Below are positions 51,115 through 60,125 of a stretch of DNA of 64,000 nucleotides, one piece after another. A model generated the notes under the pieces. It searched no databases, had not been told where the DNA came from, and was given only the letters and a program-made list of their open reading frames with translations. The translations under genes were made by a program, and so were the position numbers. Origin of the DNA: Phocaeicola_A sp036804505 (GTDB taxonomy: Bacteria; Bacteroidota; Bacteroidia; Bacteroidales; Bacteroidaceae); assembly GCA_036804505.1 (NCBI GenBank), contig DAIRSI010000003.1, positions 117,690 through 181,689 of the forward strand, given 5' to 3'. Position 1 is the stretch's first letter. Each line of letters begins with the position of its first letter.

Positions 51115-51795
51115 ATGAATCGAATCATTGTAATGCTCATCCTTACACTAAGTTTCAGTACGAAGATTTTCGCTCAGAACGACCCTGCTTTGGCTGGTAT
51201 GATTGTTTTGTATACAGAAAAGGCTGAAAAGGAACTGAAGAAACAAGAGACCGTCATGCTTTTGCAGACTACTGGTCATGTATGGATGAAAGAAGAAGTA
51301 GAAGGTACAACCGACTTGCAACGGGAGTTCAATAATTACCTGACTTCATTTCGTGGCATTGTGGTATATGCCGCACAGATATATGGTTTCTATCACGAGA
51401 TAAACAATCTTGTCAAAAACATGGATGGCTTCACAAGGCAATTAGATAATCATGCCGGTAATGCACTGGCTGTAGCATTATCCACCAAACGTAATAAAAT
51501 CTATAGAGAGCTGATTATGAGTAGCGTAGATATATGTAATGATATTCGGCAGGTATGTCTGAGTGATAACAAAATGACAGAGAAAGAGCGAATAGAGATA
51601 GTGTTCAATATCCGCCCCAAACTCAAATTGATGAATCATCGTTTACAACGTCTTACTCGTGCAGTGAAATATACCTCAATGGCGGATATATGGGCAGAGA
51701 TAGATGAAGGCAGTCGTGAAAAGGTTGACAAGCAGTCCATAGTCAATGATTGTATGAACAGATGGAAACGTAATGGGAAAAAAGTAATGAAATAG
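51115..51795 (+). CDS. Exported helical protein (paralogue family)
   Basis: A protein of 226 residues with a signal peptide (about 1-20, ending IFAQ), a helical chain and the ending NDCMNRWKRNGKKVMK. The segment LQRLTRAVKYTSMADIWAEID aligns with the matching region of the preceding gene. It lies 18 bases after it. The pair seems to be a tandem duplication. Likely periplasmic; function unknown. Confidence 0.65.
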   Translation: MNRIIVMLILTLSFSTKIFAQNDPALAGMIVLYTEKAEKELKKQETVMLLQTTGHVWMKEEVEGTTDLQREFNNYLTSFRGIVVYAAQIYGFYHEINNLVKNMDGFTRQLDNHAGNALAVALSTKRNKIYRELIMSSVDICNDIRQVCLSDNKMTEKERIEIVFNIRPKLKLMNHRLQRLTRAVKYTSMADIWAEIDEGSREKVDKQSIVNDCMNRWKRNGKKVMK

Positions 51796-51820
51796 TAGTA
51801 ATCAATCAAAAATCAGAATA

Positions 51821-52486
51821 ATGAGCAAATGGGGAACATTATTAAAAGGCTTCGCAAAAAGTACGGCTTCTAACACTGGCAAATTCGTCGGTGCCGGTGG
51901 TCGAACATTGAGTAATTCCGTCATTCATCCGGCCCAAGCCCTTAGAGGAGCAGGAACAGCTGCAAAGACTGCGGCTGTCGGTGGAACGGCAGGCTATCTG
52001 ACATGGGAGGCAATCGTAAATGATAAGAGTGTGTTGGAAACTACCTCAGATTTGGTGGTTGGAAAAGATACCAGTAATAAGATTACAGAGGTTGTTGATG
52101 ATGTAAAGGGATTGAAAGAGAAGGCCGGGGAAGCGGTAGACTCCGTCAATGGAGCGATGAGTGATATCAATAGCAAATGGAGCGGTATGAGCAATTTCTT
52201 CCGTGGTATCTTCGGAGGAAACGGCATTGATATGTTCGGTAACTTCTTCAAAAATCTTGGTGGCGGAAATGTTTCGGGACTCAGTCTTGCAGGACTTGTC
52301 ATCGCAGGATTCCTATCATTTGGACGCTTCGGATGGCTCGGCAAGATAGCAGGTGCCATGCTTGGCATGATGCTGATAGGAAATAACTCTAATATGTCAC
52401 AAGTACTTGGAGGAGGTACTAACACAGCATCCCAAGGCATGGCTCAATCAGAAAGTCAAGCAGAAGGTGGTGGAAGAAGAAGATAA
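51821..52486 (+). CDS. Gly-rich membrane-associated protein
   Basis: A protein of 221 residues rich in Gly, Ala and Ser. The N-terminus is amphipathic and small-residue rich (TGKFVGAGGRTLSNSV). A hydrophobic region (about 150-190; LSLAGLVIAGFLSFGRFGWLGKIAGAMLGMMLIG) probably spans the membrane once or twice. A Gln/Ser/Gly tail ends it. No signal peptide. It resembles no family I know. It sits between the exported pair and the split M23-like gene. Possibly an inner-membrane transfer component. Confidence 0.6.
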   Translation: MSKWGTLLKGFAKSTASNTGKFVGAGGRTLSNSVIHPAQALRGAGTAAKTAAVGGTAGYLTWEAIVNDKSVLETTSDLVVGKDTSNKITEVVDDVKGLKEKAGEAVDSVNGAMSDINSKWSGMSNFFRGIFGGNGIDMFGNFFKNLGGGNVSGLSLAGLVIAGFLSFGRFGWLGKIAGAMLGMMLIGNNSNMSQVLGGGTNTASQGMAQSESQAEGGGRRR

Positions 52487-52504
52487 TCAAAACAGTAAAG
52501 TAAA

Positions 52505-53332
52505 ATGAATTATACAGAAGAAATGATATTGCGTTCAGATAGTGGCTATTGCATGCCTTTTGAGGAACGAGACAAAAATGTAGAACTATCCTTGGGTTAT
52601 GGCAATCAGAGACATCCTGTCAGCAGTGAGACTTTTTTTCACCATGGACTGGATTTTAATGCGACACGCTATCTACTCTCGGCTTTGGCTACCGGTACAG
52701 TGTCAGGTGTAGGCAGAGACAATGAACATGGAATCTATCAGGTGATACGATATGGAAAGTACGAAGTGAAATATTCTCATCTTGCAGATGTGTATGCTAA
52801 CTTCGGTCAGAATGTACAAGCAGGAATGATAGTAGCCTTGAGTGGTGACTTGTTACATCTGGAAGTTCGTTTTGACGGTGAAGAAATGAATCCGATAGAT
52901 TTTCTGAGTATGCTATTCAGCAACATCAAAACCATCGAACACAATGGAAGCCTTTCTTTCCCTGAGTTTGAGAATTTCGAGATGAACACTCCTACCAACT
53001 ATGAGAAGGACAAAGATGAAATCGAAGAATTAATGATGCACTTCCTGCCGACCTATCTGATGGATCTACATAGAGGAAAGTATATTCTTCCTGAACGTAC
53101 AGAGCAAAGTCTGAGAAACATCTTCTCACTCTCAGCCTCCAAGAACTATTTTTTCGACAGTATGCCATCTATGGCCAATCCATTAGGCATCGGTCAGAGA
53201 GCAATGCCGTTGGTATGTAAGGTACAGAATCTGCTCATTGGTGATTTCTTAAACTATTTGGCATTAAGACACAATGTCTATCTCTCGACCATGAATGATG
53301 TTCTAAAAAAAAAGTCCTCGACGAAGCCCTGA
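52505..53332 (+). CDS. M23-like protein, N-terminal part of a split gene
   Basis: A frame of 275 residues. The first 125 residues form an M23-like fold: HHGLD, a YSHL motif, and LLHLEV where HLHxEV is expected. The second zinc His is kept, but the first His of the HxH motif, which is catalytic in M23 enzymes, is Leu. There is no signal peptide. The frame ends at KKKSSTKP just after a run of nine As (53305-53313). A -1 shift there continues into the frame to 53637, giving one protein of 377 residues. Probably a non-catalytic structural homologue in the transfer operon. Confidence 0.75.
   Translation: MNYTEEMILRSDSGYCMPFEERDKNVELSLGYGNQRHPVSSETFFHHGLDFNATRYLLSALATGTVSGVGRDNEHGIYQVIRYGKYEVKYSHLADVYANFGQNVQAGMIVALSGDLLHLEVRFDGEEMNPIDFLSMLFSNIKTIEHNGSLSFPEFENFEMNTPTNYEKDKDEIEELMMHFLPTYLMDLHRGKYILPERTEQSLRNIFSLSASKNYFFDSMPSMANPLGIGQRAMPLVCKVQNLLIGDFLNYLALRHNVYLSTMNDVLKKKSSTKP
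53305..53314 (+). other. A9 slippery site, candidate -1 frameshift
   Basis: In the zero frame the sequence reads CTA AAA AAA AAG, which contains the slippery heptamer A AAA AAG known from dnaX and insertion sequences. A -1 shift joins the upstream M23-like frame to the downstream frame, which is open from here to 53637. It may be programmed frameshifting, transcriptional slippage, a mutation or a sequencing error. Confidence 0.6.
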
Positions 53333-53364
53333 GTAACAGTGGAATTATCGATCCTTTATCTGAG

Positions 53365-53637
53365 TTGGATTTCGACGTTCAGAGTTTTGATATTCCACGT
53401 TTAGTCAGCGTATATCCAGATCGAGCAGAAACACGTTGGTGGACAAAAGCATGGTTTAACAATCGTGAGGAAGGTGAAGAATCCGTGGAGATTACCCGAC
53501 AATTGGCAATTCTCTTTATCCATCGGCAAGTTGAAAAGGACACATGGTTAGAAGAATATTATCCTAAGCAGATGGCCATGTATCATCAGGCTATTGAACA
53601 AACAAGAGAGCAATTGCTCAGTCAGTTGAACATTTAA
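53365..53637 (+). CDS. C-terminal part of the split M23-like gene
   Basis: The frame is open back to the A9 run at 53305; after a -1 shift it continues VLDEALSNSGIIDPLSELDFDVQSFDIPRL. Read alone it would have to start at a TTG (53365) and would lack its first part. It is soluble and helical, with a RWWTKAWFNN motif (about 22-31). The combined reading gives one gene from 52505 to 53637, which fits the operon spacing (23 bases to the next gene). I treat it as the tail of the preceding gene rather than an independent protein. Confidence 0.6.
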   Translation: MDFDVQSFDIPRLVSVYPDRAETRWWTKAWFNNREEGEESVEITRQLAILFIHRQVEKDTWLEEYYPKQMAMYHQAIEQTREQLLSQLNI

Positions 53638-53659
53638 CAATGAACTATAAAAGCAAGAC

Positions 53660-55456
53660 ATGAGTCAAATCAAGAATCCCGAACAATTTACCGCCATAGA
53701 ATACGGACTACAGCACTATTTTGATGCTGCGGTTTCACCTGTAATGAAGCAGGTAAGGGACGACCTAAATAAGAAGCAGACGAAAGAGTTCTCGGACTAT
53801 ATGCAAAGTCCGGCAGGGATTCTCGCTTCAGCAATGCCTTATGGTATGACAACTGACCCTATACAGGCTGTACGAATGACAGGCAAATGGAATAGTAAGA
53901 CCACCGAAGACTATATTCAAATGGTCAATATAAAGATTCAGCAGTCAGGTAAGCTTCAACAAGACTTTGCCCTGTTTGCTGAACAATGGCGAGACGCTGC
54001 TATTAAGCAAATGGGTAGAAATAAATATGATGCACTCTCAAAACAATTAGGATGCGATTTAGCCTATGCCTATGTTGGTGCACGCATGGAAGATTTGATG
54101 GTAAACAAACTCGTACATGATGGTATGCCCAAGTCATCTGCTGCTTATATCATCCGTAAAGCAGCACAGAGCAGTATTTGGGGATTAACAGGAGAACTCA
54201 TGAAATCACCGCTGACAAAGGAAATTGAGGAACGTGGTGAGAAAGCATATCATCCAAGCACTACAGAAAAGATGTCAGGACGTGCTGTCGGTTCGGCGGT
54301 GGATGCAATTAGCATGGGCGGAGCAGGCGCATGGAAATCCTTTGCATCGTTTGTTGGGGTTGACCTTATTGCCGGTTATGCCATTGATAAAGTTACTAAT
54401 ACACAACAAAAGAAAGAGCTTACGATGGAAGCCGCTATCAGTAAAGGTGTGTTCGGCAGTAATAAGAATATTTTCAATGAATTTAGAAAAGATGCGAAAA
54501 AACTTAATGGTGCAGATAATGACTATCTGAAATCGCTCAACCAACAATTGAATCGAAAAATATATCTCAATGATTATCAATTTAAGCCTATGGCATGGAA
54601 TACAAATGCAACAAACAAATATCCTTTTCCAATATCAATTTCCGAGACCAATAATGCAAAGTACAAGAATGTCCCTTTGGTTGTAGCACCAGGAAAGGAA
54701 GAGGAATATCTGGCTAATAAAGCAAAATATGATGCCCAAAAAGTTACTCAAGCAAAGGCAGAGAGAGAAAGCCAGAATACAGAGAAACAAGAAGAATCTT
54801 CAACAGTAAATTCTTCTCAACAGCAACAAGGACAGCAGCAGGAACAGCAACCTTTAAACAACAACAGTGGTGGGTGGCTCGACCTACTGGCGAATGCTAC
54901 TGGCATGGATGGCTTCAGTAATGTGTTTGGCAACCTAGGGTATTCTTTAGCTATGCTCCCTGATGTTATCGTGGGTATGTTCACAGGGAAAACAAAGTCA
55001 CTGAATATGAAGAATACCATGATCCCTTTGGCACTTATCATGGCTGGATTATTTACCAAGAATCCCATTATAAAGACACTTCTTATAAGTATGGGTGGCA
55101 TCAATCTGTTGAACAAATCAGGTAAGGAAGCTTTATCATGGAAGCAACAAGAAAGCGAATCGATCAATCGTTCACCGGGAGCGGAACGCTTTAAGACTTA
55201 TTCAGATGAACCATTGAACAGCAGATTACAAAATCCTGTACTGCGTGGCAACTGCCTGATAGCAACTATTGACAATATACCATGTACCATTCAACTAACA
55301 ACTAATGTGGTTGATGCCTTTAATTCAGGAGCACTCCCATTGAACACACTGGCTAATGCTGTACTTGCAAAGAATGACCAAATGCGTCAGATGGCACAAC
55401 AGAACTATGGTGAACGTGAAAACGAGACCATTCAAAGAACAAGAGGAATACAATAA
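53660..55456 (+). CDS. Large hypothetical transfer protein
   Basis: A protein of 598 residues without a signal peptide. The N-terminal half is helical. Small-residue-rich hydrophobic stretches lie near 213-245 (AVGSAVDAISMGGAGAWKSF...GVDLIAGYAI) and 450-478 (MIPLALIMAGLFTKNPIIKTLLIS). A Gln-rich linker lies between them (about 375-400). The C-terminal 100 residues form a small domain (NSRLQNPVLRGNCLIATIDNIPCTIQLTTN). No family recognised. It may be an inner-membrane or translocated effector-like protein of the element. Confidence 0.6.
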   Translation: MSQIKNPEQFTAIEYGLQHYFDAAVSPVMKQVRDDLNKKQTKEFSDYMQSPAGILASAMPYGMTTDPIQAVRMTGKWNSKTTEDYIQMVNIKIQQSGKLQQDFALFAEQWRDAAIKQMGRNKYDALSKQLGCDLAYAYVGARMEDLMVNKLVHDGMPKSSAAYIIRKAAQSSIWGLTGELMKSPLTKEIEERGEKAYHPSTTEKMSGRAVGSAVDAISMGGAGAWKSFASFVGVDLIAGYAIDKVTNTQQKKELTMEAAISKGVFGSNKNIFNEFRKDAKKLNGADNDYLKSLNQQLNRKIYLNDYQFKPMAWNTNATNKYPFPISISETNNAKYKNVPLVVAPGKEEEYLANKAKYDAQKVTQAKAERESQNTEKQEESSTVNSSQQQQGQQQEQQPLNNNSGGWLDLLANATGMDGFSNVFGNLGYSLAMLPDVIVGMFTGKTKSLNMKNTMIPLALIMAGLFTKNPIIKTLLISMGGINLLNKSGKEALSWKQQESESINRSPGAERFKTYSDEPLNSRLQNPVLRGNCLIATIDNIPCTIQLTTNVVDAFNSGALPLNTLANAVLAKNDQMRQMAQQNYGERENETIQRTRGIQ

Positions 55457-55467
55457 TTAGAAATATA

Positions 55468-57804
55468 ATGAAAGAGAAAAATCAATCAGAACAATTAGCC
55501 GCTGAACGTCAAGTGGAACTAATCACCGAGGCGTTGGCAAATGCACGTAATAATGATGGTTATTGGTTGAATACCAAAGGAAAGACGATACCTAAGTTTT
55601 ATCCCAAAGGTTGTGAAGTCAGTGCCTTCAATGCGCTTGTGATGGGGCTTCATTCCGATAAAGAGGGCTACAAGACAAATCTATATACTCTCTTCAACGA
55701 AGCCAAACTACGTGGAGAAAGTGTGAGAGAACATGAGCGTGGTGTACCTTTCAACTGGTACAATTGGAATAAGTATGTGAATCGTAATAATCCCGATGAT
55801 ATTATCTCCAGAAATGACTATAAGGAATTGCCATCTACAGAAAGAACGCAATACAAAGGTGTTCATAATAGAGAGGTAAGAAATCTATTCAATATCGACC
55901 AGACACTATTACCGATGGTTGACGGTGAAGCTTACGAAAAGCAGGTAAATCGCTATGGCGGTGACACAAACCGCAGTGAATCCCAGTCTTCGAGTAAGGG
56001 AATCCACATGATGGTTAATGACTTCATGCTGAAGATGCGTGAAAACCTAATGCCGTTGCGACGTGACGGAAGCGGTGTCGCACACTATGATTCCGGAAAA
56101 GATGCTGTCTATATGCCAAAGCAGGAGAACTTTGAACATTACAATGAGTATGTACAGGAGATGCTTCGTCATGTAGTCAGTGCTACAGGTAATCAGCAAC
56201 GACTATCACGTGAAGGAATGGTGATGAAGAATGGTATAGCACCATCGGACGATGCAGTTAAGCAGGAACGTCTGATTGTAGAATTAGCTTCGGGTGTGAA
56301 GATGATGGAAATGGGGCTGCCGGCTCGTCTCTCAGAAGAAAGTCTTAATTTGGTTGACCATTGGAACAGGGAACTAAAAGAAAATCTTTGCCTGATCGAT
56401 GCTGTAGAAAGTGATTTGAACAATGCGCTTGACGTGATTCGTAAAGCTGAAAACGGTGAGAAAATAGAATATTCCTCCTACATTAATCAGAAACAGACAG
56501 AAAAGATGCAGAGCCAGTTGCCACAGCATTTTTACATTTCGGATGAGATTAGTCAACATCCTAATGCCGATACCAAGATGGTTGTGCTGATTAGAGACAA
56601 AGCCGATAAATCGGTGGATGTAGTACTACCGGCAGGGGCTTCATTAGAGGTGAACAATGAAGTGCCCGGCATGTCAAAAGAACGTATCAAGCGAGCCTTG
56701 GAACATGAAGGTTTTGAAAATGTGAAGTTCTTTAACTCAAGTGGCATTTTAGGTTATCGTCCCAACGACAGCACATTTGATAATAAAGAAGTCACAATTG
56801 CACGATTGCGTAACTGGAATCTTGAGGATATATCACGCATTGATGTGACTGATGCAGTGAAACAGGCAAAAGTAATCGGCTTTGACCGCATACAGATGGT
56901 GCAGGATGATGATAAACGTTGGGCTATGTATATCAAACCGGAAGGAAGAGACTCATTTGCAATATATCCTGATAAAGCAGACCTGAATCGCTTCTTCACT
57001 ACTTTAAAACAAGCACAAGATAATGTTGACAGCTTGCGTTTGGAGTTAGCCCAAAAATATTATGCTCTTTCAGAGACCAAGCCTGACTTGAAAGTTGATT
57101 TATTTAGTTCACATGAAGAAGATATTGATTTGAATCGTATCGAAAGAGTCAATGTTTTCCGTGCGAAGAATGATGTTATTCTCTGTGATGCAAAAATCTC
57201 AGGCGAAGCTGATGTCAAACCTCGTGTTGTTTCTCCCAGCCAGTGGCAACGTCTATGGATTGCCGATGACAAGACCGAATACAAGAAACACTTGGCAGCA
57301 ACACTCTTTGCTGATGTCCTACGCAAAGGTAATACACTTGAAACGAACGCTAATGAGAAACAATCAACTGACGTGGAACAGAAGCAGCAAGTACAGGAAA
57401 CGGTTCAAAAGCAGGACGAAAACTCACAAAAGCCGGAAAAAAGATGTGCATTGATTCAATGGGATAATCTGAAAGACAAACATCCTGATGCTGTCATCTT
57501 GTTTCGTATCGGCAATGATTATGAGACGTATAATAAAGATGCCAAGAAATTAGCTTCATGTTTGGGTATAGAGTTGAAAGATGAACTGGCTCCTGATGGT
57601 CAGAAGATGAAAACTTCATCGTTCCCATATCATCAACTTGATACATATCTCCCTAAACTTATACGTGATGGTAACAGAATAGCTCTATGTGATTTTCCTG
57701 AACCTATAGCAGAACAAGCATCAGAGAAAGAAACAGACATGTCTGAGGGTAAAGACGAAGGTGTTGAAGAGGAAGAACAACGCAGCAACGGTATTAGAAG
57801 ATAA
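55468..57804 (+). CDS. Dead ArdC-like protein with MutS-I-like C-terminus
   Basis: A protein of 778 residues. Residues about 5-155 align in pattern with the ArdC N-terminal ssDNA-binding domain (FNALVMGLH, YTLFNEAKLRGESV, REVRNLFNIDQT). The zincin region follows (about 165-300), but where ArdC has HEMAHSTG this protein has LRHVVSATG, so the HExxH site is lost. The C-terminus (about 657-750) matches MutS domain I: PDAVILFRIGNDYETYNKDAKKLASCLGI and SSFPYHQLDTYLPKLIRDGNRIALCDFPEP. It may bind DNA during transfer without cutting proteins. It is a clear paralogue of the ArdC at 60126. Confidence 0.75.
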   Translation: MKEKNQSEQLAAERQVELITEALANARNNDGYWLNTKGKTIPKFYPKGCEVSAFNALVMGLHSDKEGYKTNLYTLFNEAKLRGESVREHERGVPFNWYNWNKYVNRNNPDDIISRNDYKELPSTERTQYKGVHNREVRNLFNIDQTLLPMVDGEAYEKQVNRYGGDTNRSESQSSSKGIHMMVNDFMLKMRENLMPLRRDGSGVAHYDSGKDAVYMPKQENFEHYNEYVQEMLRHVVSATGNQQRLSREGMVMKNGIAPSDDAVKQERLIVELASGVKMMEMGLPARLSEESLNLVDHWNRELKENLCLIDAVESDLNNALDVIRKAENGEKIEYSSYINQKQTEKMQSQLPQHFYISDEISQHPNADTKMVVLIRDKADKSVDVVLPAGASLEVNNEVPGMSKERIKRALEHEGFENVKFFNSSGILGYRPNDSTFDNKEVTIARLRNWNLEDISRIDVTDAVKQAKVIGFDRIQMVQDDDKRWAMYIKPEGRDSFAIYPDKADLNRFFTTLKQAQDNVDSLRLELAQKYYALSETKPDLKVDLFSSHEEDIDLNRIERVNVFRAKNDVILCDAKISGEADVKPRVVSPSQWQRLWIADDKTEYKKHLAATLFADVLRKGNTLETNANEKQSTDVEQKQQVQETVQKQDENSQKPEKRCALIQWDNLKDKHPDAVILFRIGNDYETYNKDAKKLASCLGIELKDELAPDGQKMKTSSFPYHQLDTYLPKLIRDGNRIALCDFPEPIAEQASEKETDMSEGKDEGVEEEEQRSNGIRR

Positions 57805-57809
57805 AAGTA

Positions 57810-59423
57810 ATGAGTAAAAATTCAGAATACGCTAGTAAGTATGCGCCCGAAGCATGTGAACAGATGAAAAGGTATGGTATTCCCGCATCTGTAATCCTTG
57901 CTCAGGCTATTCTTGAAAGTAGCAACGGACAAAGTCAGTTAGCTCGTAACGAGAATAATCATTTTGGTATCAAAGCGACTCAATCATGGATCAGTAACGG
58001 AGGAAAGTATGGTCTATACACTGATGATAAGCCGAACGAAAAGTTTTGTAGTTACGCATCTGTGGGTGACTCTTATGAACACCATTCACAATTCTTGAAG
58101 AACAGTACACGTTACAAAGGCTGCTTCTCCCTTTCTGCTGACGACTATAAAGGTTGGACAAAAGGAATAGAGAAAGCTGGTTACGCTACAGGTGGCGGTT
58201 ATGCAGCCAATCTTCAAAAAATAATCGAAGTTAATGGCTTACAGAAATACGATAAACAAGTAATGGCAGAGATGCAATCGCAAGGAAAATCCTTTGGTGT
58301 AGAGCAAAACAAACGTTCAACTGATAGGTATTCAGGCAATACACAAATAAGTGGAATAGTTGATACTAATAGTAGTAAAACTATAAATGCTAATATAAGC
58401 AATGACTATTCTTTTCCATTAAAGCGTGATGAGTTCCTCTTTATCACATCTCCTTTTGGTATGCGTAATGACCCTATGGATAAAAGTAAGGAACAAATGC
58501 ACAAAGGCATTGATATCCGAACTGACCATGAGGCAGTACTAGCTACTGAAAAATCAGGAAAGGTAATTGCGGTCAATCAAAACGCAAATACAGCAGGTGG
58601 TAAAACACTCACCGTAGAATACCAACGGGAAGATAAAAGCAAGGTTCAGGTCACTTATATGCATCTCGATAGCGTCGATATGAAAGTCGGTGATGATGTT
58701 ATAGCCGGACAGAAACTAGGTATATCGGGGAATACCGGAACAAGGACAACGGGTGAACATCTCCATTTAGGTGTGAAGGCAATAACATCGGAAGGTGCAA
58801 GCAGAGATGTAGATCCTGCGGCATATTTGGCAGAGATATCACAAAAAGGAAATATCCAGTTACAAGCTCTTCATAACGGCAATGATTTGCTGGCAAAGTA
58901 TAAAAGCGATGTAAAACCGGAACAGGAGACTAATCTGTCGCCGGATGATTGGATGAAGAAATTGCTCTCATCTGAAGATAGTGGTACAGGTTTATCAACC
59001 GGTGATCCTATTATGGAAAAAGCGATGTCAATGTTTATGAGTCTCCTTCCTCTTGCCTTGATGATCGATAACAAGTCCGATGAAGAGAAAAAAGAAAGTA
59101 TCTCACAATCTGTAAATGGTAAGCAGGTGGATTTGAAATCTTTGCTGCCTACCTTAAAGGAGTGCAAACTGTCTGTCGATACAGATGGGAAGGCGGTACT
59201 GACAGCTGATAATGGCACAACAAAAGTTTCTCGTGAACTGACTAATTCAGAGATGAGTCGTCTTTCCTTGATTTTGGGCAATACCGAACTAACCGATGAA
59301 GCCAAAAGATTGCGAATATCAGGAATGGTCAATACCCTTGTATTATCGCAACAAGCTTCACAAAACTATGAGGAAGCTGTATCTCAGCAGGAAGGTCAAC
59401 AACAAAATATGCAACGCAAATAA
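57810..59423 (+). CDS. Glucosaminidase-M23 fusion peptidoglycan hydrolase
   Basis: A protein of 537 residues. The N-terminal glucosaminidase domain (about 8-150) has the catalytic Glu context AQAILESSNGQSQLA and the NHFGIKA motif. The M23 domain (about 205-345) has an intact site: MHKGID, YMHLD and EHLHLG. The C-terminus (about 370-537) is unassigned and Ser/Glu-rich. No signal peptide is visible, so export may be unconventional, through the transfer channel or into the recipient, or the start may be wrong. It probably opens the cell wall for transfer. Confidence 0.85.
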   Translation: MSKNSEYASKYAPEACEQMKRYGIPASVILAQAILESSNGQSQLARNENNHFGIKATQSWISNGGKYGLYTDDKPNEKFCSYASVGDSYEHHSQFLKNSTRYKGCFSLSADDYKGWTKGIEKAGYATGGGYAANLQKIIEVNGLQKYDKQVMAEMQSQGKSFGVEQNKRSTDRYSGNTQISGIVDTNSSKTINANISNDYSFPLKRDEFLFITSPFGMRNDPMDKSKEQMHKGIDIRTDHEAVLATEKSGKVIAVNQNANTAGGKTLTVEYQREDKSKVQVTYMHLDSVDMKVGDDVIAGQKLGISGNTGTRTTGEHLHLGVKAITSEGASRDVDPAAYLAEISQKGNIQLQALHNGNDLLAKYKSDVKPEQETNLSPDDWMKKLLSSEDSGTGLSTGDPIMEKAMSMFMSLLPLALMIDNKSDEEKKESISQSVNGKQVDLKSLLPTLKECKLSVDTDGKAVLTADNGTTKVSRELTNSEMSRLSLILGNTELTDEAKRLRISGMVNTLVLSQQASQNYEEAVSQQEGQQQNMQRK

Positions 59424-59489
59424 CATTTCGAATTACCTACGTCTTTGGTCAGATGGTTAAAATGGTATAAATAATAAAGTGATTTTGAA

Positions 59490-60119
59490 ATGATTAAATG
59501 TAATGTAAAAGTAAACGGAACCATCGGCAGAGCGGCTGTAGTACGTGCGAGTAAAGAGGGTAAGCAATTTATGACTTACTCTGTGAATGTGGTGTTGTCT
59601 CCTAATAACGGTATCAATAAGACAATAAACATCAGTGTTATCAAAGATAGCAACGATAGTTCCGTTGCAGCCAAATACGTAACAGGTCATCGTATCGAGG
59701 TTGAAGGTGTACTCTATTTCAAGAAACGTGGTTCTGAACTACATCTAAATATGTCTGAAAATCAATCCAACTTATATCCAGAGCAATCAAAGGATAATAT
59801 TGAGGGTGAAATGCATTTTCGTGGAACTCTCGGTAAGAACATTGAGATGAAGACAGACAAAAAGAATCGTCCCTATTTGGCATGTTCTGCTTATAGTGCT
59901 GAGAAGGTAGCTGATGGATTTGAATATACATGGGTACGTTTCATCCGCTTCTCAGATGTAATAGAGGATTTTCTTATCCCCAAGGGCACGATTGAAGTAA
60001 AAGGTGATATGGATTTGTCCGTCTACAATGACAACTTGAACATAGGTTGCCGTATCAAAGAGATGAGTAAATGGGTAAAACAACCCTACCAGGAAAAGAA
60101 AGAAGAACTTCCATTTTAA
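59490..60119 (+). CDS. Single-strand DNA-binding-like protein with two OB folds
   Basis: A protein of 209 residues with two similar halves. Each has an OB-like pattern (CNVKVNGTIGRAAVVRASKEGKQFMTYSVNVVL near the start; MHFRGTLGKNIEMKTDKKNRPYLACSAYSAEK near 110-140). The C-terminus ends in EELPF, close to the acidic DDIPF tip by which SSB recruits partners. A tandem OB form is unusual for plain SSB. It lies just before ardC. It probably coats transferred single-stranded DNA. Confidence 0.75.
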   Translation: MIKCNVKVNGTIGRAAVVRASKEGKQFMTYSVNVVLSPNNGINKTINISVIKDSNDSSVAAKYVTGHRIEVEGVLYFKKRGSELHLNMSENQSNLYPEQSKDNIEGEMHFRGTLGKNIEMKTDKKNRPYLACSAYSAEKVADGFEYTWVRFIRFSDVIEDFLIPKGTIEVKGDMDLSVYNDNLNIGCRIKEMSKWVKQPYQEKKEELPF

Positions 60120-60125
60120 TAAGCT

